From contig NZ_ATNM01000197.1 of the NCBI RefSeq assembly GCF_000427295.1, positions 62,001-126,000 of the forward strand: a stretch of 64,000 nt of DNA, given 5' to 3'. Numbering within the stretch: position 1 is the first letter of the stretch; each line of letters begins with the position of its first letter. Position numbers and translations under genes: made by a program. The notes below the pieces were generated by a model. That model did no database searches. It was given only the letters and a program-made list of their open reading frames with translations, and was not told the origin of the DNA. This document shows, in pieces, positions 1 to 8,848 of this stretch. The DNA comes from Cyclobacterium qasimii M12-11B (lineage in GTDB: Bacteria > Bacteroidota > Bacteroidia > Cytophagales > Cyclobacteriaceae).

Positions 1-534
1 AGGTGTTTTGTAAAGCATGGCCAAATTGAGGGATTCATGAAAAGCCCCTTGCCTTACAGCACCATCCCCCATAAAGCAAATGGACAGGTTTTTTGTACCC
101 TTGTATTTTTCAGCAAAACCAAGCCCTAATCCCATTGGAATTTGAGCCCCTACAATAGCATGGCCTCCGGCAAAGTTTTTTGATTTATCGAAAATGTGCA
201 TGGAACCACCTTTACCTTTGGTAGTGCCTGTGGCTTTACCATAAAGTTCGGCCATAATAGCACCAGGATCTGTACCTAAGCCTAATGGCTGGGCGTGACA
301 CCTGTATGCTGTTATCCATTTATCCTCTTTTTCAAGAGCAGAAATGGCTCCAGCTGCGCATGCTTCCTGGCCAATATAAAGGTGACAGAATCCCCTTATC
401 TTTTGTTGTCCATAAAGCTGCCCTGCTTTTTCTTCAAAACGCCTCATAAGCAACATTCCCTCAAACCAATTGTGGTAGGTTTCTTTGGAATATTTTACTT
501 TAGATTTACTTGTACTAGAACTCTTCTTTGCCAT
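1..534 (-). CDS. pdhA: pyruvate dehydrogenase E1 component subunit alpha (N-terminal part, runs off window)
   Basis: The reverse strand from the ATG at 534 reads 178 codons without a stop to the window edge. It encodes the thiamine-diphosphate-binding alpha subunit of the pyruvate dehydrogenase E1 heterotetramer, which decarboxylates pyruvate for acetyl-CoA synthesis in the cytoplasm. Visible family marks are the GQEA segment near residue 55, the AYRCHAQPLG segment, GKGGSMH, and the start of the ThDP motif GDGAVRQG followed by an ESLNLAMLYK stretch at the window edge, which supplies the conserved Asn. The N-terminal dozen residues are Ser/Lys-rich, as is common in bacterial E1 alpha. The usual length is about 330-370 residues, so roughly half is present. 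It is divergent from recF across a 79-bp gap containing -7-like elements on both strands. No anomaly is seen in the coding part. Confidence 0.93.
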   Translation of the reverse strand, partial: MAKKSSSTSKSKVKYSKETYHNWFEGMLLMRRFEEKAGQLYGQQKIRGFCHLYIGQEACAAGAISALEKEDKWITAYRCHAQPLGLGTDPGAIMAELYGKATGTTKGKGGSMHIFDKSKNFAGGHAIVGAQIPMGLGLGFAEKYKGTKNLSICFMGDGAVRQGAFHESLNLAMLYKTP

Positions 535-555
535 ACCGTATTCTATAAAATATGC

Positions 556-563
556 TAACTTTG
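556..563 (+). promoter_or_regulatory. candidate recF -7 promoter element (TAACTTTG)
   Basis: TAACTTTG matches the Bacteroidota -7 consensus TAnnTTTG and lies 50-75 bases upstream of the recF start. The nearest upstream TTG is 25 bp away, slightly beyond the usual spacing, so the -33 element is uncertain. The same 8-mer occurs before the FKBP gene. Confidence 0.4.
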
Positions 564-567
564 GCCT

Positions 568-575
568 CAAATATA
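568..575 (-). promoter_or_regulatory. candidate pdhA -7 promoter element (TATATTTG on minus strand)
   Basis: On the minus strand this reads TATATTTG, a match to TAnnTTTG, 34 bases upstream of the pdhA ATG. It faces away from the recF element at 556-563 and only 4 bp separate the two. No convincing -33 TTG is seen. Confidence 0.35.
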
Positions 576-613
576 ATGAAATCAAAGCAATTTTGTGACC
601 TTTTATAAAAATA

Positions 614-1744
614 GTGAAAAACATCCTGCGATTAAGCCATGTACCTAAAAACTTAAAATTAATTCAATTTAAAAACTTCCAAAATTTGGATTTGGTTTTT
701 GATCAAGGAGTTAATTGTTTCTTTGGTGAAAATGGCGCGGGGAAAACCAATCTATTGGATGCCATTCATTATTTGTGTTTAACCAAAAGTGCATTTATAC
801 CCGGTGACAGTAACCATATAATGCATGAAAAAGATTTTTTTACGATTAAGGGAGAGTTTGACCTGCTTGACAAAGAGCTTGGGGTCAATTGCTTCTTTGA
901 AAGTGGTAAAAAGAAGCGCCTTGAAGTCAGTGGAAAGCCTTACACCAAACTTAGTGATCATATCGGGCTTCTCCCCCTGGTAATTATTGCTCCAGATGAC
1001 ACTGAAATTATCAATGGTGGAAGTGAGGAAAGAAGAAAGTTTTTTGACAGCATGATCTGTCAGGCGGACCAAAACTACTTGCAAAAGCTGATTCGATACC
1101 AAAAGTATTTAAAACAAAGGAATGCATTATTAAAGAGATTCGCTGAAGAAAAAAGACTGGACAGGTTACAGTTGGCTCCTTACGACGAAGAATTGATTCA
1201 ACTGTCCAATGAAATAAACCAAATCCGTCATCAATTTTTAAATGATTTTTTAATTCATTTTAAAAAGCATTATGAAGCCATATCTGGCGCTAAAGAAGAA
1301 GTAGGCATACATTATAAAAGTCAGGTAGACAAAGAGCATTTCAATTTGGACTTTGTCAACAATGTAAAAAGAGATGTACTACTCAAAAGAACAGGTTTTG
1401 GCATTCATAAAGACGACTTTATATTCACATTTGATGATCAAGAGATAAAAAAATTTGGCTCACAGGGCCAAAAGAAATCCTTTTTAATAAGTCTTAAGCT
1501 TGCCCAGTTTTATATTTTCAAGGAAATAAAAGGCACCAAGCCACTACTTTTGCTGGATGATATTTTTGACAAGCTTGATGATCATCGGATCCACCACTTA
1601 ATGACGGCGGTAGCCAATAAAGAATTTGGACAGCTATTTATTTCAGATGCGAGGCCTGAAAGGTCTAGAGAAATCCTTAGCCAAATCACTTCGGATTACA
1701 GCTCTTTTACAATTTCAAACAATACTGTCAGTGAAATAGAATAA
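614..1744 (+). CDS. recF: DNA replication and repair protein RecF (5' end probably mis-framed)
   Basis: RecF is an SMC-like ATPase that binds gapped DNA and helps load RecA through RecOR. The open frame from a GTG at 614 gives 376 residues with Walker A GENGAGKT (residues 38-45), the signature-like GSQGQ near 282 and Walker B LLLLDDIFDKLDD near 310-320. The length matches the family (about 360-370). The start is odd. An ATG at 639 in another frame reads M-Y-L-K-T then stops. Adding one A to the A5 run at 647-651 would give MYLKNLKLIQFKNF, the normal RecF beginning, and a 368-residue protein. The GTG start is therefore probably an artefact of a one-base loss, and the true start is most likely 639. 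It converges on doxX with a 2-bp gap. Confidence 0.93.
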   Translation: MKNILRLSHVPKNLKLIQFKNFQNLDLVFDQGVNCFFGENGAGKTNLLDAIHYLCLTKSAFIPGDSNHIMHEKDFFTIKGEFDLLDKELGVNCFFESGKKKRLEVSGKPYTKLSDHIGLLPLVIIAPDDTEIINGGSEERRKFFDSMICQADQNYLQKLIRYQKYLKQRNALLKRFAEEKRLDRLQLAPYDEELIQLSNEINQIRHQFLNDFLIHFKKHYEAISGAKEEVGIHYKSQVDKEHFNLDFVNNVKRDVLLKRTGFGIHKDDFIFTFDDQEIKKFGSQGQKKSFLISLKLAQFYIFKEIKGTKPLLLLDDIFDKLDDHRIHHLMTAVANKEFGQLFISDARPERSREILSQITSDYSSFTISNNTVSEIE

Positions 1745-1746
1745 GA

Positions 1747-2166
1747 TTAATAGCGGCTTCTTCTTTTTAATATTTTCCCATCCAAAGAGATTTTCCCGGG
1801 TCCAAGAAGCAAAAGAACAATAAACACAAGGAGGTAAATCATTGGCAATTCTTGTTTTTCAAACCCACCTCCAGACTGAACAATAAATGTAATTACCGCC
1901 ATATTTATAATCATTGGAATGAGTATAATCCTGCTCATAAACCCTAGGATTAGAAAGATGGCACAAAAAAATTCAGCAAATATTACCAGTTGCAACGATA
2001 CCGCAGGCCCTAAGCCAATCGGGTCGGCAAAACTACTTAGCCTTTCACTAAAATGGGTTACTTTCGACCAACCGTGCGACACTAACATGAGGGATGTACC
2101 TACCCTTAATAAGAGCAGGCCAAAATCCAAAGAAAATGGAGCGTGTGAAAAGACAATCTTTTTCAT
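1747..2166 (-). CDS. DoxX family membrane protein
   Basis: This is a 139-residue protein with four hydrophobic segments (about residues 13-33, 50-77, 80-98 and 107-122). It has the DoxX features of an N-terminal LLLLRVGTSLMLVSHGWSK segment and a middle EFFCAIFLILGF helix. DoxX proteins sit in the inner membrane; some are linked to quinone- or thiol-dependent redox chemistry, but the function of this type is not settled. The C-terminus is very basic (KRRSRY), suggesting a cytoplasmic end. The gene is convergent with recF and lies downstream of the nucleotidyltransferase, from which it is separated by a strong terminator, so it should have its own promoter. None was identified with confidence. 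Confidence 0.85.
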   Translation of the reverse strand: MKKIVFSHAPFSLDFGLLLLRVGTSLMLVSHGWSKVTHFSERLSSFADPIGLGPAVSLQLVIFAEFFCAIFLILGFMSRIILIPMIINMAVITFIVQSGGGFEKQELPMIYLLVFIVLLLLGPGKISLDGKILKRRSRY

Positions 2167-2230
2167 AGGTTAGTGGTCAACTTTTGTGTTCTATAAAAGC
2201 AAGAAACCTCAAGTTAAATAAAAATAAAAG

Positions 2231-2270
2231 CAAAAATAGCTGACAAGCACTTTTATCCTTGTCAGCTATT
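2231..2270 (-). terminator. rho-independent terminator after the nucleotidyltransferase gene
   Basis: A perfect 13-bp stem (2235-2247 with 2258-2270, loop 10) is followed on the minus strand by a T-rich tract. It lies 69 bases past the stop of the gene at 2340-3239. Confidence 0.75.
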
Positions 2271-2339
2271 ATCTATAAAGCTCTTTTGACCACTATGATC
2301 AGGGACATTGCACCCCTTTTCTTAAGGCTTTAAAACTAA

Positions 2340-3239
2340 TTACCAGAGTTTGGCCGGATATTTCCCTTCTGAGTGTAAGCTTTTTAGTTCTTTCATTACA
2401 TGTTCTTTATCCTGAGAATAAGTAACGCCAAACCAAATTTTACCCCCTTCAAGTATTTGAATCTTTCCTTTTCCTTCCTGTATTATTGCATTGGCAACTT
2501 TAGGAATATAAAATTCAGATTTTAGATTTTCTTTATTTTCTTCTAAAAAGGAAAGCCATAAACGCTCTGTTTCTTCAAAGATTGAATGATGAAATCCCCA
2601 GCAATTCATAGAGACTGGATTGTCTGGCGAAATCTCTAATTTTTCACCGTCGGCTTCGTGGGAAATACCAGTCTCTTTTTTCGAGATGGCAGTTCGCTCA
2701 ATCATGCCAGTGAGAAAACCCTCTGGTGAAACATCACAAACGCCTCTACTTACGGTGCCGTAATCAGACAATACGTTTTTGACAGCATATCCCACCATAC
2801 AATGAAGGTCAGGTTTTACGTCATGAGTTAAAAAATTACCAAGTGCTTGAAAAGCCTCTTCTCCATAAAAATCATCCGCATTAATGACAGCAAAAGGTTC
2901 TTTGATCACATCCTTTGCACAAAGCATGGCGTGAGCTGTTCCATAAGGTTTTTTCCTATCTGGATCCTGAAATGCTTCTGGTACACGATTGGTCAAAGTC
3001 TGAACGACAAATTCAAGTGGAATGAGGTTTCCAAATTTCGGTATAAAAATCTCTTTACTTTCTTCAAGTATTTCCTGCCTTACAATAAAAACCACTTTCC
3101 CAAACCCAGAACGAATGGCATCATAAATGGAATACTCTAGAATTGTCTCAGCATTTGGTCCAAAGCCATCAATTTGCTTGTCTCCACCATACCTGCTGCC
3201 CATTCCTGCAGCCAAAATTAAAAGTGTTGGTTTATTCAT
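2340..3239 (-). CDS. nucleotidyltransferase family protein (sugar-phosphate NTP transferase fold)
   Basis: This 299-residue cytoplasmic protein opens with LLILAAGMGSRYGGDKQ, the GxGxRxG nucleotide-binding loop of NTP transferases (GT-A fold, RfbA/GalU/MobA type). It carries VINADDFYG near residue 118, equivalent to the metal-binding Asp motif. A second conserved region, SMNCWGFHHSIFE near residue 210, fits sugar-phosphate binding. It probably makes an NDP-sugar, but the sugar and nucleotide cannot be read from the sequence. It is single-gene by context: a terminator follows and a 379-bp gap precedes it. It might feed the exopolysaccharide genes further along, though nothing in the context requires this. 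Confidence 0.8.
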   Translation of the reverse strand: MNKPTLLILAAGMGSRYGGDKQIDGFGPNAETILEYSIYDAIRSGFGKVVFIVRQEILEESKEIFIPKFGNLIPLEFVVQTLTNRVPEAFQDPDRKKPYGTAHAMLCAKDVIKEPFAVINADDFYGEEAFQALGNFLTHDVKPDLHCMVGYAVKNVLSDYGTVSRGVCDVSPEGFLTGMIERTAISKKETGISHEADGEKLEISPDNPVSMNCWGFHHSIFEETERLWLSFLEENKENLKSEFYIPKVANAIIQEGKGKIQILEGGKIWFGVTYSQDKEHVMKELKSLHSEGKYPAKLW

Positions 3240-3618
3240 TGTCTTTAAAATAGTTAATTGGCAATACTTTGCTAAAATACAAACACTAAAGCAAAGTTAA
3301 TTTTTTTAAGAACGTCATCAGAGAAATTCCTCTATTAATTTGATTTGGCTTTCACTTCCTAACCCCAATAACCAAGTTATTTTTCAATCACCTAAATATT
3401 TATTTTGCATAAAAAACCGCAATTTTAGGTGAAATACCGTCCAATAGATTCATTTTTAGTGTTAAAAGTGGTCGAATTGGATGAAATTACCCCCATTTTC
3501 TCGTATTTACTCATTTATTTTTAAAATTAGTTGTTATATAAGTTCCTGATTATTATTTTTGTAACAGATAATTTTTTTATTCTATAATTATCAAAAAAAT
3601 ATTAATCCTGTTATAAAA
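3240..3618. other. intergenic region between divergent nucleotidyltransferase and P-II genes
   Basis: This is a 379-bp AT-rich gap between divergent genes. It contains the candidate glnK promoter at 3531-3561. I see no open frame of note, no tRNA and no strong hairpin in the rest. Confidence 0.6.
3531..3561 (+). promoter_or_regulatory. candidate promoter of the P-II/AmtB operon
   Basis: TTG at 3531-3533 and TATTTTTG at 3554-3561 (TAnnTTTG) are separated by 20 bp, the usual Bacteroidota spacing. The implied start site near 3568 leaves a leader of about 50 bases before the ATG at 3619. Confidence 0.5.
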
Positions 3619-3957
3619 ATGAAAAAAATTGAAGCTTTAATTAGAACTTCGAAATTTGACGAAATTCACAAATGTCTTTCGGCATTAGGGGTTAAATTTC
3701 TAACCTTTTATGAAGTAAAAGGAATGGGACTACAGCATGCAAAAATGCAGCACTACCGTGGAGTAGCCTATGAACCAACTTTTATACCCAGAACAAAACT
3801 GGAAATAGTCGTTCAGGACGATTTAGAAGACAAAGTAGTTGCTTGTATCCTCAATGAGGGAAGAACAGGTGACGTAGGTGACGGAAAAATATTTGTCTAT
3901 GATGTAGAGAAAGCTTTCCGAATTAGAAATGATGAAACTGGAGAAAACGCATTGTAA
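3619..3957 (+). CDS. glnK: P-II family nitrogen regulatory protein
   Basis: This is a 112-residue trimeric P-II signal protein that senses 2-oxoglutarate and ATP/ADP. The partner is the ammonium channel encoded 48 bp downstream, which GlnK-type proteins block by inserting their T-loop. The N-terminus MKKIEALIR, the T-loop ending HYRGVAYEP with Tyr46 and Tyr51, and the nucleotide-binding TGDVGDGKIFV segment (about residues 83-93) are all present. Tyr51 corresponds to the uridylylation position of enterobacterial P-II proteins, although whether it is modified here is unknown. The T-loop (GMGLQHAKMQ) is less like the enteric GRGRQKGHTE form. Linkage to amtB favours the GlnK name over GlnB. Confidence 0.92.
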   Translation: MKKIEALIRTSKFDEIHKCLSALGVKFLTFYEVKGMGLQHAKMQHYRGVAYEPTFIPRTKLEIVVQDDLEDKVVACILNEGRTGDVGDGKIFVYDVEKAFRIRNDETGENAL

Positions 3958-4005
3958 TCCCTGTTCAGCTAACATCACTATCAATTTATTAAAAACACAA
4001 ATTAA

Positions 4006-5237
4006 ATGACTCAGGAATTATTTACCATTAACAACCTTTGGATTTTGGTGGCAACCATTTTGGTTTTCATCATGCATCTGGGTTTTGCGGCACTGGAAGC
4101 TGGGCTTACAAGAGCCAAAAACACGATTAATATACTATTTAAAAACACCATCATCCCAGCTATAGGCTTATTGACTTATGCTTTTGTAGGTTTCAACCTA
4201 ATGTATCCTGGCGAAATTTTTGCCGGAGGTGTTTTGGTTTTGGAGGCCTAGGGTTAAGCCTACCCGAAGGTTGGAATACTTCAGCTTACAGTGAGGGTTA
4301 TACTTTTTACACGGATTTCATTTTTCAAGCTATGTTTGCTGCCACTGCTGCAACAATTGTATCAGGAGCTGTAGCTGAAAGAATCAAGCTAGGCCCATTC
4401 ATCTTCTTCTCTATACTATATGTTGGCGTTTGCTACCCTATCGTAGGTATGTGGAAATGGGGTGGAGGTTTCTTAGACACCTTATCCGTTCCTTTTTATG
4501 ATTTTGCAGGTTCTACTATTGTCCATTCAGTTGGAGGATGGGGTGCTGTAATAGGCGCTTACCTACTAGGATCTAGAATTGGAAAATACAAAGATGGAAA
4601 AACCAACGCGATACCAGGTCACAATATACCTTTGGCAGTTTTCGGAGTATTCTTGTTATGGTTTGGATGGTTCGGTTTTAATGGTGGATCAGTGTTGTCT
4701 GCAGACCCTGGAACAGTATCTTTAGTATTTGTAACTACCGCTCTTGCAGGTGCTGCTGGTGCTTTCGGAGCTTTACTTGCCTCCTACCTAAAATTCAAAG
4801 CCTATGACATCACAATGGTATTGAATGGGATATTGGCAGGACTTGTTAGTATTACTGCTGGCGCCGATTTAATGTCTCCAACTGATGCCGTAATAATAGG
4901 CTTTATAGGTGGTATCCTGGTAGTATTCGGAGTGGTTTTATTTGACAAAATTAAAATTGATGATCCAGTTGGTGCCATTTCAGTACACCTTATCTGTGGT
5001 ATATGGGGTACCCTTGCAGTAGGTATATTCGGTGACCTTGCCGGTATGTCTCAAATAATATCTCAATTGACCGGTATTGTAGCCATTGGCGCATTCTGTG
5101 TCGCGTTTAGCTTTATCATCTTCTACGTATTGAAGAAAACAGTTGGAATTAGGGTAGATGAACAAGAAGAGACAGAAGGTCTTGACATCAATGAGCACGG
5201 AATGAGAGCTTATCCTGACTTTGAAACAAAAGAATAA
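4006..5237 (+). CDS. amtB: ammonium transporter AmtB (frameshifted in this sequence)
   Basis: AmtB is a trimeric inner-membrane ammonium channel. The first part (4006-4251) covers the first two helices up to MYPGEIFAGG, then a stop appears. The rest continues in another frame from about 4245 to 5237. Adding one T in the T runs at 4232-4241 joins them through GFGGLGLSLPEGWN into one 410-residue protein, the normal family length. Conserved features include ALEAGLTRAKN, FAATAATIVSGAVAER, GGWGAVIGAYLLG, FGWFGFNGGS, and the pore-lining DDPVGAISVHLICGIWG with its twin-His partner. It lies 48 bp after glnK, so the two are co-transcribed, and a strong terminator follows 29 bp after the stop. The single-base break in a homopolymer suggests sequence error rather than a true pseudogene. 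Confidence 0.92.
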
Positions 5238-5266
5238 CATTACAGACTACAGCTATATAAAAAGTG

Positions 5267-5300
5267 AAAAACAGGCAGGTTCTATCTGCCTGTTTTTTTT
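5267..5300 (+). terminator. rho-independent terminator after amtB
   Basis: The 12-bp stem AAAAACAGGCAG / CTGCCTGTTTTT (5267-5278 with 5286-5297, loop 7) runs into eight T residues. It ends the glnK-amtB operon. Confidence 0.88.
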
Positions 5301-5734
5301 GTGCCCATTTTTATAAAATCCTTCAACAAGGATTTGACAACATTGTCAAGAGATAGAGTCTCTACAAGCAATCCCTCTCTGAAGGGCTACCACATATGAA
5401 TCCCCTCAATGATTGGATCGTACCCACCTTTGGGCCTGGAGAATTGGAAGCAACAAGACAGCCCTCAATTCCCCATTGATTACTCCAAGTGCTCAAAGCC
5501 TTGTTTAGAATAATGGAATTAGACTTAAGGACAACCCTTGGTTACTTTTAATAATAACGGAATCTCAATCATCATAATAAGCCCTATCCTCTCTTTATGC
5601 TACGCTCTCCAAAGGCAACAGAATTGCCTTGAGACCAAGATAATAAGGTGCTGAAGACAAGAAAACTCAAGCTTGAAAATTCAATAAGGGGCAACAACGC
5701 CCATTTGAAGGATTGATGAAACCATATTGGATCA
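5301..5734. other. intergenic region between amtB terminator and M1 peptidase
   Basis: About 430 bp with no convincing gene. Two small symmetric sites are visible: ATCCTT-caac-AAGGAT at 5318-5333 and TTGACA-acat-TGTCAA at 5334-5349. The second could be an operator, but no gene starts nearby. I see nothing else. Confidence 0.5.
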
Positions 5735-8062
5735 TTATTTTCTTTCTCTTTTCATTGGACTAGGGCCTGATGAAGTTCCTCTTGATGGTGCATTCTGTTT
5801 AAACAGCTCAAATTTTGACGGCATAAACTGTCTTGGCCAATAGTTATTAGATTCGTCTATATCTGCAGTTTCACGATAAGGATCAACAACAATTTGTACC
5901 ACTTCTTTTTGTTTGGCAAAAACCTTGCTGACTTCATATTCATCATGTCTCCATATTTGAGCGGGAATGGTTTCCACTTCACTTGTGCCATCTGCGTATT
6001 GAAATTCAATAATAATGGGCATTACCAGACCTCCTAAATTCTCAAATGAAATCTCATAAAAGTTAAGCCCACTTTCCAGCATTTCTCTTTCCTCTTTCCT
6101 CAATTGACTTACAAAAGCCTTGTACTCCTTTTCCTCTTCAGGCCAAACCTTAAAGCGCTCAAAACTATTATAAAAATCACCCACATCAGGATCTCTTTCT
6201 AAAACAGTTTGAGCAATGTCTTCTTTATTCCTTGTCCTCGACACATAAGTCTCTTCATGGTCATAGGCTTTTTTAGCATCCGCTTTAACCTCGTTTGGTT
6301 TCCTGCTATCAATCTTATACCAGCGTACATCTCTAATAGAAATATCTACTGGCTCAGTACCAAAAAACCATCCTCTCCAATACCAATCCAAATCTACTGC
6401 GGATGCATCTTCCATGGTCCTAAAGAAATCATCTGGTGTTGGATGTTTGAACATCCACCTTTCAGCATATTTTTTAAACGCAAAATCAAAGAGCTCCCTT
6501 CCCATCACTGTTTCCCTTAAAATATTCAGCGCAGTGGCAGGTTTTGCATATGCATTTGGCCCAAATTGAATGATGTTTTCAGAATTAGTCATTATAGGCT
6601 CCAATAGACTTTTCTCTCCTTTCATATAAGGTGCAATCTTATGTGCCGGCCCTCTACGTGAAGGATAATCCCTTTGCCACTCCTGTTCGGCCAAAAATTG
6701 CAAGAAGGTATTAAGCCCTTCATCCATCCAAGTCCATTGTCTTTCGTCGGAGTTGACAATCATAGGGAAAAAATTGTGCCCTACTTCATGAATAATCACG
6801 GAAATCATACCATACTTGATGGCTTCAGTATAAGTTCCGTCCTTATCCGGTCTTCCATAGTTAAAGCATATCATAGGGTATTCCATTCCATTAGAAGCCT
6901 CCACCGAAATCGCTTTAGGATAGGGATAATCAAATGTTCTGGAAGAGTAAGACTTCAAAGTATGCGCTACCACTTTGGTAGAATATTGCCCCCAAAGTGG
7001 ATTGGCTTCCTTGGCATAATAAGACATTGCCATTACTTCCTTGCCATTTTCTAAACGAACAGCCATAGCATCCCAGATAAATTTTCTGGAGGACGTCCAA
7101 GCAAAATCCCTTACATTTTCCGCATGGAATACCCAGGTTTTCTTTTCAGAAGACCTATGCTTTTCCAGCTTTTCTGCCTCAGACTGAGTACGAATTACTA
7201 CTGGCTCATCAAAAGAAGTTTTGGCTTCGTCCCAACGGCTCATTTCCTTTTGGCTAAAAACTTCTCCTGGATTTTGCAATACTCCAGTAGACCCTACCAT
7301 ATGATCTGCAGGAACGGTGATTGAGACTTTATAATCCCCAAAAACCAAAGCAAATTCTCCTCTTCCTACAAATTGTTTGTTCTGCCAGCCTTCAAAATCA
7401 GAGTAAACAGCCATTCTTGGAAACCATTCAGAAATGGTATAAATATAATTCCCGTCCTCTTCAAAATATTCATATCCTGGTCTGGTAGCCAAGAAACTTG
7501 TTCTATCATGGCTATTGAAACTCCAATCGATATTAAACTCAAACTTTTCTCCAGGCAATAATGGACTGGCAAGGTCTAATCTCATCATGGTTAAGTTGAC
7601 CGTTGCAGGTATGGCTACTCCATTGGCATCTGTGACGGAATAAATCTTTAACCCAAGGTCCATGTCATGCCAAATAATGTCTTCTAATTCTCCAAGATTC
7701 ATTTTTGGATGAATCTTACTACTAGCAATCTTGGGGGTTTCAGAGTCTTTGTCTCGTTGATTTTGATCTAACTGCAGCCATAAGTAATCCAAAGGGTCCG
7801 GAGACTCATTGTAATAGGTTACTTTTTCTTTCCCACTTATGGACTGGTTATCGTCGTTTAATTCAACTACGATTTCATAATCTGCCCTTTGCTGCCAGTA
7901 TTCGTGCCCTGGCGCTCCTGAAGCTGTGCGGTACACGTTGGGAGAACGAAGTGTGGTACCAAGTTGCTCAAACCTGTTACCGTGTCTTTGTGTGTCGATT
8001 TGGGCATGGGCTCCAAATCTTATGATTGTAAAAAGCAGGAAAAAGAAAACAATATGCTTCAT
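5735..8062 (-). CDS. M1 family metallopeptidase, secreted
   Basis: This is a 775-residue zinc aminopeptidase-like protein. The N-terminus MKHIVFFFLLFTIIRFGAHAQ is a Sec signal peptide with an AHA-Q cleavage site. The zinc site HEVGH is at residues 425-429, with the third ligand Glu448 in WMDEG, giving the HEXXH-X18-E arrangement of clan MA/M1. The upstream NGMEYP segment matches the substrate-recognition GxMEN loop. The C-terminal part (FEISFENLGGLVMPIIIEF onward) resembles a beta-sandwich domain as in other Bacteroidota M1 proteins. It is predicted to be periplasmic or on the outer surface and to digest peptides. It is encoded upstream of nothing obvious; the HupE/UreJ gene precedes it by 114 bp on the same strand. 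Confidence 0.9.
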   Translation of the reverse strand: MKHIVFFFLLFTIIRFGAHAQIDTQRHGNRFEQLGTTLRSPNVYRTASGAPGHEYWQQRADYEIVVELNDDNQSISGKEKVTYYNESPDPLDYLWLQLDQNQRDKDSETPKIASSKIHPKMNLGELEDIIWHDMDLGLKIYSVTDANGVAIPATVNLTMMRLDLASPLLPGEKFEFNIDWSFNSHDRTSFLATRPGYEYFEEDGNYIYTISEWFPRMAVYSDFEGWQNKQFVGRGEFALVFGDYKVSITVPADHMVGSTGVLQNPGEVFSQKEMSRWDEAKTSFDEPVVIRTQSEAEKLEKHRSSEKKTWVFHAENVRDFAWTSSRKFIWDAMAVRLENGKEVMAMSYYAKEANPLWGQYSTKVVAHTLKSYSSRTFDYPYPKAISVEASNGMEYPMICFNYGRPDKDGTYTEAIKYGMISVIIHEVGHNFFPMIVNSDERQWTWMDEGLNTFLQFLAEQEWQRDYPSRRGPAHKIAPYMKGEKSLLEPIMTNSENIIQFGPNAYAKPATALNILRETVMGRELFDFAFKKYAERWMFKHPTPDDFFRTMEDASAVDLDWYWRGWFFGTEPVDISIRDVRWYKIDSRKPNEVKADAKKAYDHEETYVSRTRNKEDIAQTVLERDPDVGDFYNSFERFKVWPEEEKEYKAFVSQLRKEEREMLESGLNFYEISFENLGGLVMPIIIEFQYADGTSEVETIPAQIWRHDEYEVSKVFAKQKEVVQIVVDPYRETADIDESNNYWPRQFMPSKFELFKQNAPSRGTSSGPSPMKRERK

Positions 8063-8176
8063 GGTAAGTGAAATTTTACGAATTAAAGACAGGCAATAGG
8101 CCTGAACAGATAATGTATGAATATAAAGAAATTACCTCAAATTCACTTTATGCAAAAGGGTTTATTGTATCAGATA

Positions 8177-8758
8177 TTACCAGTATACACTGTCCAATAA
8201 AATCATTATAGACATGCCTAGTATAATAGATGAAATAACCAACACCCATTCTTTTCTATTAATTCTAAATATCCCTGTAATCAAGGTCGAGGCCAATAAA
8301 AACAACACTACAATCACTACCTGACCAACTTCAAGTCCTACATTAAAGGCAAGGAGCGGGGTGAAAATCGATTGCTCTTGGCCCAAAAGGGCTCTCAAGT
8401 AATTAGAAAATCCAAGCCCATGAATCAACCCAAAACAAAGCGCAAACAAATAATTGAGCTGCATACCTTTACCAGAGGAGCTTTTTGGCTTGATAATATT
8501 GGCTAAAGCAGTAATACCAATGGTTACAGGAATCAAAAATTCCACCAAATCTGTATTGACTGATATCACCTTAAAAGTAGCTAATGCCAATGTCAGTGAA
8601 TGACCTATGGTAAAAGCAGTAACTAAAACCAGGATCCTGCCCCAGTCTTTAATCATGTACACAACTGCCAAGGCTAAAACAAAAAGAATATGATCAAAAC
8701 CTTTAATATCCAGAATATGCTGAATACCAAGATTAAAATACAACTGAAATTGGTTCAT
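8177..8758 (-). CDS. HupE/UreJ family membrane protein
   Basis: This 193-residue protein has six or so hydrophobic helices and the HupE/UreJ marks: GIQHILDIKGFDHILFVLAL near the N-terminus (His14, His22 and Asp21 region), TAFTIGHSLTLALA around residue 47, and GLIHGLGFSN near residue 112. The family includes nickel/cobalt-type secondary permeases next to hydrogenase or urease genes. No hydrogenase or urease genes occur here, so the substrate is unknown. It is divergent from the DUF6702 gene (90-bp gap) and precedes the M1 peptidase on the same strand. This neighbourhood of M1 peptidase, HupE-like and DUF6702 suggests a shared role, perhaps in metal handling. Confidence 0.85.
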   Translation of the reverse strand: MNQFQLYFNLGIQHILDIKGFDHILFVLALAVVYMIKDWGRILVLVTAFTIGHSLTLALATFKVISVNTDLVEFLIPVTIGITALANIIKPKSSSGKGMQLNYLFALCFGLIHGLGFSNYLRALLGQEQSIFTPLLAFNVGLEVGQVVIVVLFLLASTLITGIFRINRKEWVLVISSIILGMSIMILLDSVYW

Positions 8759-8848
8759 AGAATAAGCTGATTAATTTACTTTAGGTTTTAAAATTTTGTT
8801 GTAATATTAACGCATAATTCGCAGATATTACAAAAACAACTCCTTTAA

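Noticed and set aside
3257-3272. Sigma-54-like promoter (TGGCA ... TTGCT) upstream of glnK
   Set aside because: The GG and GC elements are one base too close, and the site is about 350 bases before the gene. A better TAnnTTTG promoter exists.
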